NCBI GenBank assembly: GCA_032719365.1
Contig: CM064862.1
Location: 82,457,628 to 82,521,627 of the forward strand
Source: Prinsepia uniflora
Lineage: Eukaryota; Streptophyta; Magnoliopsida; Rosales; Rosaceae
Reading direction: 5' to 3'
Length of the DNA: 64,000 bases
Part shown: piece after piece, positions 1 through 12,200 of the stretch
Position numbering within the stretch: position 1 is the first letter of the stretch
Layout: each line of letters starts with the position of its first letter
Position numbers and translations under genes: made by a program
Notes under the pieces: generated by a model
What the model saw: the letters and a program-made list of their open reading frames with translations, nothing else
The model's database searches: none
What the model was told of the DNA's origin: nothing

Positions 1-75
1 CATAATCATTTCAATTCAAGAAAAATAAGGAAAATGAGGGGTGAAAACCAAAACAAGAATAGAAAAACGTACTAC

Positions 76-3000
76 TATATCATTGGAAAGTGACTGGCGC
101 ACATCCAGGAGTGCAGCTATTGGGGGGAAAGTACTTGTAAGTGAGAGTACATCATTAACAAATGATGGTGGATATTTAACACGGGAATCACCACCAACTA
201 TACCCATGTTCATCAGAGATTCATCTCCATCAGCTCCAGGAAGATTGGGAGGAAGGTTGCACATGTTAGCCATCACTACTTCTGCTAGCAATTCAGCAGA
301 GATACTTGAGATCAGAATTTCTAATGAATCAACAGCTTTTCCACCTTGAGTAACCAATGCGCCAAACATAACAACAAGTTGCTGCACAGGTCCACTATCA
401 ACATCTCCTCTAGAAGTGGTAGCTCCAGTTGAAGAAATGTCAACTTGCGAAACAGAAACATTCCTATCTAACTCTTTAGCTGATTCCTCAGAGACACTAG
501 ATGTTGATTTGGCACGCTTTCCAGACACATCTTCATCCTCTGCCAGATCACTACTATCCAATGCTCCTAGCCGTTTCCTACCAAAACTACTTTGCACAGC
601 AGTTGATGTATTACTTATCGGTTTCTCCTCCTGCAGAACATTAAAGGCGTGCTCAAAAGGTTCCAAGATACAACTAAAAGTGTACCAAGGGCCCAAAATG
701 TACTTTCCCAAAAGCTTTGGTTAATACGTCATTTACAGAAGTAATATAATAAAATGGGAAGCGCAGGTGAAGAAATACCTTAGTAACTGGAGAATCATCT
801 AGTCCATCCTCCACACTTCCATTAATCTTGGAAATCTGGGGAATGGCTTGCTCTACCAACCCTCCAGTTCTCATCTTCCTCAAGGCCTCAACTAAACGAT
901 CCTGCCACTGTGGAAAGCAGATTCCAACTTCATTATCAATTCTTTTGACGTAATAGATATCAATGTCATGAAAGTTGAAGACAGCCAAAGAAATTTCCTA
1001 CCCATAAGACAAGCAATTATAGTAAACATTTAGGGACGTGAATTTAGAGCTTCCTACAAGTGGACTTTCAGTTATATACTCACAATCTTTTCTAAAAAAG
1101 GATGTCTCACAAACATTCGTCCACTGCTAGACTTAAGATAATGAATCGCAATGAAAATTGAGAGGATGTAAAGTCCTTTCCTTCTTTTTTTATGAAATGT
1201 GAACACACCAAGTGCAAACATTCCTAGCAACCATACAAAAAGCTAACATTCTACAAACTAGGGCTCATTTCTTCATCATTTGTCAACGCCTGACATGGCG
1301 TTCATACATAGCATTGTTACCACACATCATCTTCATCTCAAGACCTGAAAATCTAGAACACCCAGCCCAAATTAAGCACCACTGACCTACCACTGCCCCA
1401 AATACTTACGAAGGATGATGAAGAAGACTAATCTCAAATCAAATCTATCAAACAGGTTTCCAAACTTGTATCTCTATGAATATCTAGTATAGACAGCCTA
1501 TGGAATGAACTGGACCCAAATGGATTCCAACGGCTCCACTGCAATTGAGTAAAGCAAAGGAACATTTCTATTTGATTACGGCAGGGTACGTCATTTCTTA
1601 ACCTAAGCAGTTAGCTATCATAGCATCCAAGATTCTGGTATACTAACGGATTAGAATTCCTAAATGAGGAAATATAAGGTTCATACATTAAGAAGAAAAA
1701 TTATTGATTAACTTTCACTCCCTCACTCATGAGCAATTGATACTATCATGAATAATGAAGCAGCAAAATTAAGGTATTTCGTAAGTGTGGTTTTGAAGAA
1801 GATACCAGTGCAGCACCCTGGTGTGTACATTTTAAGCAGGTGAGGAAGGCATTTTTTAAGGCATGGTGTGCCACAGAAACATGTATCCCATTGATGACAG
1901 CGCTTGAGGGCTCCAATCCAAGTAAGACGGGCAAAATGCGACCATAAAATGCAGGCCTCTTCTTCGCAATTGCCGAAAGACTGCCATGAAATATCTCATA
2001 TAGAATAAATATTACGAAGAAACCGTACCAACTGTGAACAATAGCAAATGCAAACTCGAAAAATTACACAATAGAAGTATAGAAGCCCTAGTCACACGCC
2101 AGACTAGGGATAAATACTATTATCTTTATTCATTTATGCAAAATATAGGTCACTAAGATCTACTCTCTTTAAAGAAAATTTTGTCCTTTAATTTACATAA
2201 CCCTAACCAAGAAAATCAATCACATCCGTACTCCTATGAACCATTAAGCACATGTGCGTGGTCCCCAAGTGTAATACCACTACTATTCGCATTCTATAGA
2301 AGTCTCTTTCACAATTCGGGTTCTCGTATAATCACAATCTTTTAATGTTGATAATCACCTGAAAACGAAATAATCCTCAAGAGTGTAGATCCGTACTCCT
2401 TTGAACCATTAAGCACAGGTGCACGGCCGCCAAGTGTAAACTGATAAAGATCCCAGCCAATCACAGGAGATTGAGGATCAATCTCCCTGATCTGCTAGGC
2501 CTAAGTCCACAGAATCACCTGGATTCTTTCCTATGTAAATTTGTATCTACTTGATTCCTTCCTAGTTTGTCTAAGATGTACTTACCTAGTTTAGTTCTCT
2601 AGAAGTCTACTTAAAGAACCTCTGTACACAAATTTACAAAACTCAAAAACAGAAAACTTTTCATACCTTTTATGGTATCAGAGCTCTAAAGCTCCACCGA
2701 GCAAACCCTAGGTAAACCCTAATTCAATGGCCGCCCAAAACCCTAATCCCGCAGCCACCCAAAACCATAATCCAGCAGCCGCCCCAAACCCTAATCCTGT
2801 AGCCGCCAACATCCCACCATCACCAACTGACATCAACCACCCCACCCTTCCCTCCCTCATCAGCATCAACACAGCTGCTCAGCTACCTGTCAAACTGACC
2901 TCCACCACCTTCTTTCTATGGCGTGCCCAGTTCAATGCCCTCCTCCGTGGGTATGACCTCATGGGCTATGTGGATGGCAGCCATCCCTGCCCACCTGTCA

Positions 3001-6000
3001 CAGAAACTGCACTTCGTGCCCTCTGGATCCGTCAGGACCAGCTCCTTCTTCATGCCATTTTGGCATCCGTATCCCCCCAGGTCATCACCCTCATCGCCGC
3101 TGCACCCACCTCAGCAGCCGCCTGGACCCGCCTCACTCGTCTCTACGCGAGCACAGCCCGGGCTCGTGTACTGGGACTTAAGGAACGCTTAACTCTCCTT
3201 CGCCAGGACTCCCGGCCTGTTTCTGATTACCTTCAGGAGGTTCATACCATTGTTGATGAACTTGCAGCAATTGACACGCCTTTGTCTGATGATGATCTCC
3301 TCCTTCATGTTCTCAATGGTGTTGGTCCAGAATTCAAAGATCTCGCTGCTGCTGTCAGATCCAGGGATGCTCCCGTCCCTTTTGAAAACCTACATGACAT
3401 GCTGGTTCAGCATGAAACCGCAGCTAACAGAGCTGCCCCTAAATCATCTCTCACCACCATTACTGCCAATGCTACCCAATCAGCCCGTGGCTCCTCCTAT
3501 AACTACCACAACCGTGGTACTTCAGACACTAGACCCTCCCACCAATCTTCTCCCAGCCGTGGTTCTTCTTCCCAGCGCCCTGGACCGCCCCACAACAACC
3601 AGCGCAGGTCCAACAGCACCCCAGGCAGTGGCTATCGTGGGTTTTTCCAATGGTGTGGCACCCAAGGCCACAGTGCTAAGAGCTGTCCCCAGCTCCAGCA
3701 CTCATCCTCTCAACCTCCTGTGGCTAATCCCACTATCCAGAGCTCCTCTTCCCCTTGGCTACTTGATTCCGGCGCCTCACATCATGTGACACCTCACCCT
3801 CAACAGCTCTCTGAGGCCACTCATTACCATGGTCCTGATGAGATTCTTCTTGGCAACAGTAAGGGGTTGCAAATCACCCACACTGGTAACACTTCCCTCT
3901 CCTCCTCCTCCTCTCACTCCTTTCACCTAAGTAACGTCCTTTGTGTTCCTCATATGACCCGCAATCTGTTATCCATTTCCCAGTTCAACAAAACTAACCA
4001 TACTTCCATTGAATTCTTTTCTGATTGTTTTCATGTGAAGGACCTCAGCACGGGGGCGATCTTGCTTCAAGGCCGGAGTAGGGATGGTGTGTACGAGTGG
4101 TCTCCCTCTTCCCATCAACAACCTCAAGCTCTGGTGGGTGTGGTGGTCTCTCCTCAATTATGGCATCGTCGTCTCGGCCATCCTAGTCCAAAAATTCTCC
4201 AATCTGTTCTTAAATTCTGCTCTCTAAATGTACCCCCCAAAACTATCAATTATGTATGTCCTTCTTGTTTATGCAATAAAAGTCACAAGCTTCCTTTTGG
4301 TGTCTCTTCTCTCACTAGCACCCGTCCACTTCAATTACTCTTTTCTGATGTATGGGGTCCTGCCCCGTATCCCTCCCCTGATGGTTTTTCCTACTACGTC
4401 ATCTTTGTAGACCATTATACCAAGTATACTTGGCTCTATCCTCTAAAACGGAAATCTGATGTCTTTGCAACCTTTGTTGACTTTAAAAACCTGGTTGAAA
4501 ACTACTTCACACATCCATTGCTTCACTCTACACTAATGGTGGTGGGGAATTTGTCAAACTCAAAAGCTTCCTCACCACTCATGGCATCAACCATCTTCTC
4601 ACCCCTCCCCACACCCCCCAACATAATGGCACTGCTGAAAGACGCCACCGCCATGTAGTTGAAACTGGTCTCACCCTCCTTCATCAGGCCAATCTCCCCC
4701 TCACCTATTGGCCGTATGCCTTCAAGGCTGCTGTCTATGTCATCAACCGGCTTCCAACTCCCATTCTCCAAAACACCACTCCCTTTACTGCTCTATTCAA
4801 CCAGTCCCCTAACTACACCAAACTTCGTCCCTTTGGATGTCTCTGTTTTCCATGGCTGCGACCCTATAACTCCAACAAAATGCAACCTCGCTCCACTCCT
4901 TGCATTTTCCTGGGCTACTCTCTCAATCAGAGTGCCTATCTCTGTTTTGAACCTTCCTCTCACAAACTGTTTGTCTCCCGCCATGTTCAATTTGATGAAA
5001 ACACCTTCCCGGGTCTTGCCACCTCCTCCCATCTCCCTCATGTCACTTCTGCCAACTTTGATGCTTGGCTGTCCACCCTTCCTCCAGTGTCTTACCTTCC
5101 TTCCTCCGACACCACTGCACCTTCCAGCTCACCAGCAGCACCTACTAGCTCGCCTGCCACCCCTACAGTCCCCCTGGACCCCTAGGACACAGCACTCCCG
5201 CCCGGCCTTGAAGCAACAGCACCTCCTGCAGCAGTTCCGTCACTGCCTCCCATCATCCCAGACCCTGGCAGCCCTCCTGTCTGCCCCCCTGCACCTGCAG
5301 CCCCTCCACCCCCTCCCCTCCGCACTTACAGCCGCCGCCAGCCCCCTCCTCCACCCTCTTCTGCACCACTAACCACCTCCCCTGCTCTATCCCCAACCAA
5401 CGACCCCTCTCCCCCTTCCCCATCCCCACCCCAACCACCCACCCGCACTCATCCTATGCTGACCCGCACCCAAACCGGCACTGTACGGCCTGTACCCAGC
5501 TATGCCTTGGCCACAACTACCCAATCCCTCTCACCAATTGTTGAGCCTACTTGTGTATCTCAGGTTGTCAAGGATCCTCACTGGCGCCAAGCAATGTCAG
5601 CAGAGATGAATGCTCTTATCCGGAATGGCACATGGGAATTAGTTCCCCCTCATCCTGCCCAAAACATTTTGGGTAACAAATGGGTCTTCAGGATCAAACG
5701 CACTCCCACGGGTGCTGTGGACCGGTACAAAGCCCGCTTAGTTGCTAAGGGGTTTCACCAGCGGCCAGGGGTAGACTACTCGGCCACCTTCAGTCCCGTA
5801 GTCAAACCCACCACCATCCGGACTGTTCTTCACCTTGCTGTTACTCAGGCCTGGTCCATACGCCAACTGGACGTCAACAATGCCTTTCTTCAAGGCACCC
5901 TTCATGAGGATGTTCACATGGCACAACCCACGGGTTTTGTTGATTCTCAACACCCGTCCTATGTCTGCAAGCTTCGCAAAGCAATTTATGGCCTGAAGCA

Positions 6001-9000
6001 AGCCCCTCGGGCCTGGTATCAGGAGCTGCAGTCCTTCCTAGTGTCCCATGGTTTTAACCCAGCACCATCTGATGCTTCCCTTTTCATTCTCAGGCAAGGC
6101 TCTACTGTCCTCTACTTCCTTGTCTATGTTGATGATTTAATTGTGACAAGAAACAGCCCAGCACTAATCTCCAAGTTCATCCATTCCCTTGATGCCCGCT
6201 TTTCGGTCAAGGATATGGGAGCCCTTCACTACTTCCTTGGAGTCGAGGTTCTGCCCACACCCACTGGTCTGTTTCTGTCCCAACATAAATACATTCAGGA
6301 CCTCCTCACAATGGCACGCATGGATGGTGCCAAACCTGTCTCCATCCCCCTGGCTGTTTCCCCCACTCTCATGTTGCAGGACGGCTCCCCACCCACTGAT
6401 GCCACTCCCTTTCGGAAAATAGTAGGCAGTCTTCAGTACCTAAGTCTCACACGGCCAGATGTGTCCTTTGTTGTGAACAAACTGTCACAATTTATGCATG
6501 CTCCTACTGAGCAGCATTGGCAGGCTGTCAAACGGGTGCTAAGGTACTTGAAGGGCACGTTGTTCTATGGACTACACCTGCACCGTGCCTCCACCAACCA
6601 GCTGCATGCCGTCTCCCACTCCTATCACACCCTGCATGCCTACTCTGATGCGGATTGGGCTGGTGACCCAGAAGACCGCAAATCCACCACTGTTTACCTT
6701 GTCTACTTGGGTGGTAATCTAATCTCCTGGAGCTCACGCAAACAACGCGCAGTTTCCAGGTCTTCTACAGAGGCTGAATACCGTGTTGTGGCATCCACCA
6801 CTGCAGAACTTATGTGGGTACAAGCCTTGCTGCGTGACCTGGGCATCTCCACAGCAGGCAAGCCGAACATCTCATGCGACAACATTGGTACTACGTTCTA
6901 CTGCTCCAATCCCACACTTCACACTCGCATGAAGCATGTTGAAATCGACTATCACTTTGTTCGCTCCCAAGTCAGCCGTGGTCTACTTAATGTCTCCCAC
7001 ATCTCCACGGACGACCAGCTTGCTGATGCTCTCACAAAAGCTCTGCCCAGACCCCGCTTTCAACTCCTACAATCCAAGATCGGCGTTGCCGATGGCACCA
7101 CCATCTTGCGGGGGCGTGATAAAGATCCCAGCCGATCACAGGAGATTGAGGATCAATCTCCCTGATCTGCTGGGCCTAAGTCCACAGAATCACCTGGATT
7201 CTTTCCTATGTAAATTTGTATCTACTTGATTCCTTCCTAGTTTGTCTAAGATGTACTTACCTAGTTTAGTTCTCTAGAAGTCTACTTAAAGAACCTCTGT
7301 ACACAATTTACAAAACTCAAAAACAGAAAACTTTTCATACCTTTTATAAACCACTACTATTAGCATTCTATCAAAGTCTATTTCACAATTCGGGTTCTCG
7401 TATAATCACAATCTTTTAATGTTGCTAATCACCTAAAAACGAAATGATCCTCAAGAGTGTAGAATACCACAACCACTATGTAAAATTCTTCAAATTCTAT
7501 GCTCCGAACTTTCTCATATCTCTCATTGTATTTTAGGACTATCTAGTTCAACCCTCTTAAATAGATTCCCAGTATAAGCTAACAATGACCTTCATGTTTC
7601 TTTAATTTTGAAATTCCTCAAAAGGGTAACAAGTGAAACTGAACACTGAACCATCATCAGCTTTGATTGTCTGGTATGCTGAAATCTAATAATTCGCTCC
7701 AACAACAAATAAGAAATCTCATTTTCACATCGGAGTTCGTATCACAAAGAGGAATAAAGTAATTCATAGATAGCAACTATATATTGTCAAGTCTACCTAA
7801 TGATCTGCATAACACATAACATCATTCTGTAATGATTTAAATAATATTCTTTGAATTGATTCCACATTGCACACCATAATTTCAAAAAATCCTACAACCA
7901 CCAATCATGACAAGTATCTTGACCAACATTTGAACTCGTAGACTTTAAATACCTAAGCAGATATGATCCAAGTATATCCCTGTATCAAGTTCTCACATTC
8001 AAAGATCTGATCACTTTCCTTGTCAAATCCGAACTTTTTTGGGGGTTTTAAATCATATCTGCTAAAATATATAGAAATACACCTTAATATCAAGTTCAAT
8101 ATCGAAGTATAAACTGTTTCCCACAGTAAACTATATCATTTAAGTCCACAAACGTTCAAATTTATCAATCCACTTATAAATGGAAGCATTCACTACTGTT
8201 GCCACTTATCAGCACCCATGACCTAACTTATATTATCAGTATCCCCAAATTCGATTTCTTAAGAAACGCTGGTGAATAAGGAATGAATATAAATGTAAAT
8301 TTTCCTTATAACATGCACTTCCTCCACACTCACTGTAGATGGTTGATACCTTTCTCAAAACTACTAAATATTCATTACCAGTTTCAAATTACAGAGGCAG
8401 ATCATCTGTCCCTTTCCAGCACATAAAATTAGGATACAAGGAGTGTATATGACACATAACATTAACGCTTGTACAAAATTTAAATGATAAAATCATAAGA
8501 TCCAAGATCCAAGATACCTATTAATCAGCACAACGATCACTAAGCTGCCAAGTGATTTCACAGTTGGGATCCTGAGATGATCAAGCAATAAACCTAAACA
8601 TTTACTAGCCTCAATTGACAAATCTCCAACATTGAGTACGGGATGACCACCACGAAGCCAAGATATATTAAATTCCACCAAGTCTCCTACAATACAGAAG
8701 CATCCTTCATGAGCAAAAACAAGTCATTTCAGTTCTCAGCCTGACAGATAGAGTCAAATTGTATTACCTTCATGAGCAGGGGGGTCTGGAGAGCCACTAG
8801 GATCATGAGTGTACAGAACAATGGCTGCTTCAACAAATTTCAGTGCTAGTAACCTTATCCCCTCGTTGCCTGGCTGAGAGGCATAATACAGTGAATTAGA
8901 CCACAATTAAAATTGGTTCATAATCATATGTCATCGTGAAAAGAATTACTGCTTACTCGAAACGCTATCGAGTATATTTCCTCCTTCAGCTTTAACACCG

Positions 9001-9724
9001 ATGCCCAAGATGACTCAAGAAAACTGTCCAATTCACTAGAATGTAGACCCTGAAACATTAACTACGACTCAGAATATCGATCATGATAATATTAACTTTA
9101 AACTGAAATATGGTCATTGAAAATAACCTGAATTTATATGGTCAATACTTAATCGTACAATAAAAATCTCAATTATCTCATTAGCATCAAAGACTCCATT
9201 ACTAAGCATTACATATTGCTCAATATATAGAATGTCACCTGAATTGAGACCTTTTCTAGAACACAACGAAATAACTTAATCCCACTACTGATGGCTTGTC
9301 GAGCAACAGCCGGTGTTCCATCACTCAATAGATTAATTAATGAAGGTACAATTTCTGGTAATAACTCTACGTGCGTCAATCCAATTTCCCCAAGCATTCT
9401 ACATTGTTAGAAGAAAAAAAAAGGGAGTTTCAATAAATTAGATAACAAGCAATTTAAAATTTAAATAGAATCATAGTAGAACTAGGGTTTTAAGAAATCG
9501 CACTCAGTCGCAAATTTCCGAACCGGACTGAACCGGTCGGACTGAAGCTCGAAGAGGCGAGGAAGGAGTTCAGAGAGCAAAACAGGGTCTTTTTGGACCA
9601 CCAAAACTTGTTTCGATTGGCGTAAGCGATCGAGCTTCGAAGGTATGTCAGAGGCCAAGATGGCCGAGTCCATGAGACTCGTGAGCCTTTCGTTGGAATT
9701 GGCGGTCATCATCATGCCCACCAT
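76..9724 (-). CDS. ESP4: Symplekin / Pta1-like polyadenylation scaffold, 5' part (gene runs off left edge)
   Basis: Symplekin is a HEAT-repeat scaffold of the nuclear pre-mRNA 3'-end cleavage and polyadenylation machinery. I infer eight coding exons: 9504-9724, 9239-9398, 8957-9049, 8768-8873, 8518-8686, 1806-1980, 779-907 and 76-630. All have GT/AG borders and their phases join without a stop, giving 536 residues. The start is the ATG at 9724 (MVGMMMTANSNERL). Recognisable symplekin stretches are LLPRLFELQSDRFSPVRKF, LPEIVPSLINLLSDGTPAV and KRPAFYGRILPVLLGLEPSS, the last from the N-terminal HEAT domain. Exon 8 holds a Lys/Arg-rich low-complexity stretch (GRKRLGALDSSD). The intron between 1980 and 8518 carries a copia element in antisense orientation. 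The C-terminal part lies beyond position 1. The symbol rests on similarity to Arabidopsis ESP4 and on gene order; family assignment is firm, exact orthology less so. Confidence 0.88.
2225..2389. repeat. Copy 1 of a ~165-bp tandem duplication in symplekin intron 5
   Basis: It begins TCCGTACTCCTATGAACC and ends AAGAGTGTAGA. The adjoining sequence repeats it with scattered substitutions. The second copy is split by the copia insertion. Confidence 0.85.
2390..2441. repeat. Copy 2 of the intron duplication, left part
   Basis: It starts TCCGTACTCCTTTGAACC, directly after copy 1, and ends with the target duplication TAAAC (2437-2441). The rest of the copy resumes after the retrotransposon. Confidence 0.85.
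2442..2672 (+). repeat. 5' LTR of copia element
   Basis: It starts TGATAAAGATCCCAGCC and ends ACCTTTTA, immediately before the primer site. The ends are TG...TA rather than the usual TG...CA. Confidence 0.92.
2673..2684 (+). promoter_or_regulatory. Primer binding site of copia element
   Basis: TGGTATCAGAGC directly follows the LTR and is complementary to the 3' end of plant initiator tRNA-Met, the usual copia primer. Confidence 0.92.
2727..4658 (+). pseudogene. copia gag-protease-integrase, first reading-frame block
   Basis: The open frame starts at ATG 2727. In order it holds a gag capsid-type domain (SGVGPEF-like region near residue 200), a CCHC zinc knuckle, the aspartic protease motif WLLDSGASHH (about nt 3756), and the integrase zinc domain (LWHRRLGHPS, then CPSCLCNKSH). 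The zinc knuckle reads FQWCGTQGHSAKSC: the first cysteine position (3645-3647) is TTC, Phe. A frameshift around 4525-4535, inside the integrase core, moves the true frame; the last ~40 residues of this block are out-of-frame and end at TAG 4656-4658. Confidence 0.9.
4533..5185 (+). pseudogene. copia integrase core, second frame block, ended by a premature stop
   Basis: After the frameshift the integrase core continues in the next frame with GGGEFVKL and HTPQHNGTAERRHR, then YWPYAFKAAVYVINRLP and CIFLGYS, all standard copia integrase features. The frame ends at TAG 5183-5185 in the proline/serine-rich linker before reverse transcriptase. The same frame is open again right after it, so this is a single nonsense mutation. 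Confidence 0.85.
5186..7165 (+). pseudogene. copia reverse transcriptase-RNase H block
   Basis: This is the same frame as the preceding block, downstream of the stop. It holds a long Pro/Ser linker, then reverse transcriptase with KWVFRIKRTPTGAVDRYKAR, QLDVNNAFLQG and the catalytic YVDDL (nt 6125-6139). RNase H follows with YSDADWAGDPEDRKS and SRSSTEAEY. The open frame extends to a stop at 7163-7165, about 49 bases inside the 3' LTR. The catalytic motifs of both enzymes look intact. The first ATG in the frame (5456) is not a natural start. Confidence 0.9.
7107..7116 (+). promoter_or_regulatory. Polypurine tract of copia element
   Basis: The G-rich run GCGGGGGCG lies immediately upstream of the 3' LTR, where plus-strand DNA synthesis is primed. 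It is short and interrupted by C. Confidence 0.6.
7117..7346 (+). repeat. 3' LTR of copia element
   Basis: It matches 2442-2672 with about three differences (GCCAATC/GCCGATC, GCTAGGC/GCTGGGC, one A deleted in the A-run). It is followed by the TAAAC target duplication. Confidence 0.92.
7347..7463. repeat. Copy 2 of the intron duplication, right part
   Basis: It begins with the second TAAAC target duplication (7347-7351). It then continues CCACTACTATTAGCATTC to AAGAGTGTAGA, matching 2275-2389 of copy 1. Confidence 0.85.
7464..8517. other. Remainder of symplekin intron 5
   Basis: AT-rich intronic sequence with no credible coding frame or recognisable mobile element. Confidence 0.6.
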
Positions 9725-10440
9725 TGCAAAACGAAACCCTAACTCTTTTTTTCTCTTACAGTTGAGACTGTAAGACGGTGAAACTTATGCTCGCATCGCA
9801 CATAGGGTTCCGGTGGAAGATGGGAAGAGAGATGGTCAAGAGAGACTGAGTTTTATGTGATATTGAAAATGGTTCTGTTGTGTGGCATGGTTGCGATGGT
9901 TTCGTATTGAGTATCGTGATGATTACTGTGTGGATTTTGTGTTAATTATTGTGATGAGTTGTGTGCGAGTTATCATGACTTTTGACGTTTGTTGTATTCT
10001 GGGTGACATGAGATTGGATGATATTGGATTTATGGTGTTTTTCATTTGATTTCTGGTTGGCTTTCGGATGTATATTGATGATACGTTTTATGGAGTTTGT
10101 GATCGAAGTGTGTTTTGGGCTCAGGGCCAAAGGTTCTATTTGCGAATTTGGTTTGATTAAGATATCAGATAAGTATGTGTTTCTCGACAACTGTGTGTGG
10201 AATGTTGTAATAACCGCCTAGATGATGGTCTCATATGTGTGATAAGATTGGGGAGTGAATTATTAGTGTATTGGACCTAAAGTTATTAAACAAGTTACAA
10301 ATAGAGTTAGTAATTGAGGCACTAAGATGATAAGATCTTGTATTGAATTCAATTAGTACAATAGTAAACTCTGTGAATTAGCATTTGATTAACTACTAGT
10401 TATTAGTTGCCTACTGGACTAGGAAACCATCAAAGCCATC
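9725..10440. other. Upstream flank of the symplekin gene
   Basis: Reading away from the start codon there is a telo-box-like AAACCCTAA at about 9733-9741, common near starts of plant housekeeping genes, then a T-rich stretch. No TATA box stands out. Frames of 60-80 codons here show no family features and are probably chance. Confidence 0.45.
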
Positions 10441-10640
10441 ATTATAGCCACTGATGAAAATATCGCCAGATTTCGGCAATATATCACCGATATGTCGCTA
10501 AATTCGGCGACCGACACGTAAGACGGGGGATAAGGTTAAACTTCCCGGAAAATCGATGCTATCGACGAAAATCGGTGAATGTCGTCGATATTGGCTGATA
10601 TCAACGATATTAGCGACAGGAATCGAAAACTGAAAAAATA
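10441..10640. repeat. CGATAT-rich degenerate repeat patch
   Basis: Closely spaced variants of CGATAT, ATATCG and TCGGCGA occur in both orientations. Clustered short direct and inverted motifs of this kind are typical of subterminal regions of hAT transposons, and a hAT gene lies downstream. No terminal inverted repeat or 8-bp target duplication was found, so the link is tentative. Confidence 0.3.
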
Positions 10641-11400
10641 AATTCAAATCGAAAAGTCCAAAACAAAGAAATTCGTGGATGAACAGCAAATGGAATCCTA
10701 CAAATTACCATCATTCAAACCCCTACAAACAATCAATTATTCAAGAAACAATCACGGGGAACAAAAATTGGAAAAGCAAACATCAATCACGGATGAACAG
10801 AGGGAAAATATTTGGGAAAAATTGAGAACCACTCAATAGATCTACAAATTGGTGTCGAAATTCCAATTCACAAACTCACAAGAACATTCAGAGAACAGAG
10901 GGAAAAAAATTGAGAGAAAACAGAAATTGCGGCAAACCTCCCTCGATCCGACCTCGAAGCACGACGGAAGCACAACTGCATCCTCCTCAAATCTTCCGTC
11001 GATGGCCGAACCGCAAGAAGCACAACCACTCCTGACCCTCAACAACGGCTCCTCGGCGACCCTTGACTGACAGCAAGCCTCGATTGTCCGCTTCTTTCAG
11101 CCTAGTCGTCTCTCCTCTCCCAGTCTCGTCGTCCCCTTAGTGCCTTTCGACGACCACCTCTGAGGTCTCACCGTCGCACCGCACCAGCAGCCAGAGATCT
11201 GGAGAAAATTCCAGACGCCACTGCCCCTTCCACACAAACAAGAGATCGTTTGATCTCTGTTCGATCTCTCTCAAAGACTCAAACTCAACTCGTCGTTTTT
11301 AAGCAAGTGAAACACTCTGTTTTGAATAAATTTAGTTTTTTTTGTGGGTCAAAATGTGATTTTTGTTTTCCTTTTTAATTTCCTATTTAACCTTTTTTGT
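10641..11400. other. Non-coding stretch upstream of the hAT gene
   Basis: A purine-rich half has a repeated AACAGAGGGAAAA motif. It is followed by a GC-richer part that looks like a plant 5' leader. It may be promoter and leader of the hAT gene, but nothing decides this. Confidence 0.3.
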
Positions 11401-11443
11401 TCATAATTTTAAATATGAAGTAAAATATATGTTAGTAATATAT

Positions 11444-12200
11444 GTTATATTTTAGAATATATATTTTAATATAGAACATATATTTAATTTAGAATACATA
11501 TTTTATGTGAAAAAAAAAGCTTAACTCGCATATTTAGAATATATGTTTTAATTTAAAACATATATTTTAATTTAAAATACCTTATTTAATCCAAAAAAAA
11601 AGGTTTAGCCTTAAAAATCTTTTTTTTTTTTTGGGTCAAAATTCCAAATTTAGTATTCACCTCAATATATTTAGTAAAATATGTTTTAGTATAAAATATG
11701 GCTTAGGATTCAATATTTGGTAAAACATGTTTTAATTAAGAATATATGTTGTATTTTAGAATATATATTTTAATATAGAACATATATTTAATTTAGAATA
11801 CATATTTTATGTGAAAAAAGGCTTAACTCATATATTTAGAATATATGTTTTAATTTAGAATTTATATTTTAATTTAGAACATATATTTTAATTTAGAATA
11901 CCTTGTTTAATCCAAAAAAATGTTAAGCCTTAAATATCCTTTTTTTGTCAAAATTCCAAATTTAGTATTCACCTCAATATATTTAGTAATATATGTTTTA
12001 CTATAAAATATGGCTTAGGATTCAATATTTGGTAAAGCATGTTTTAATTTAGAATTTATGTTGTATTTTAGAATATATATTTTAATATAGAACATATATT
12101 TAATTTAGAATACATATTTTATGTGAAACAAGGCTTAACTCGCATATTTAAAATATATGTTTTAATTTAGAATTTATATTTCAATTTAGAATTCTTATTA
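11444..12200. repeat. AT-rich tandem repeat, unit ~304-312 bp, about 2.5 copies
   Basis: The phrase GTTRTATTTTAGAATATAT recurs at about 11444, 11748 and 12060. It is followed each time by the same order of landmarks (ATAGAACATATATTTAATTT, GGCTTAACTC, CCAAATTTAGTATTCACC). Confidence 0.8.

Larger units (their letters stand above)
2442..7346 (+). mobile_element. Ty1/copia LTR retrotransposon, complete but coding-defective
   Basis: The element has two LTRs (231 and 230 bp), a 5-bp target duplication TAAAC on each side, a tRNA-iMet primer site right after the 5' LTR and a G-rich polypurine tract before the 3' LTR. The coding order gag, protease, integrase, reverse transcriptase, RNase H is diagnostic of copia. 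By eye the LTRs differ at about three sites (two substitutions, one single-base indel), so insertion was fairly recent. It lies in an intron of the symplekin gene in the opposite orientation. The coding region has one frameshift, one in-frame stop and a lost zinc-knuckle cysteine, so this copy should not encode a working polyprotein. Confidence 0.95.

Noticed and set aside
2673..2684. tRNA-Met gene at the primer-site matches (2673 and 59224)
   Set aside because: Only the 12-base primer complement is present; no tRNA cloverleaf surrounds it.
9942..10221. Overlapping frames upstream of symplekin on both strands
   Set aside because: Low-complexity AT-rich translations with no family features; more likely promoter and intergenic DNA.
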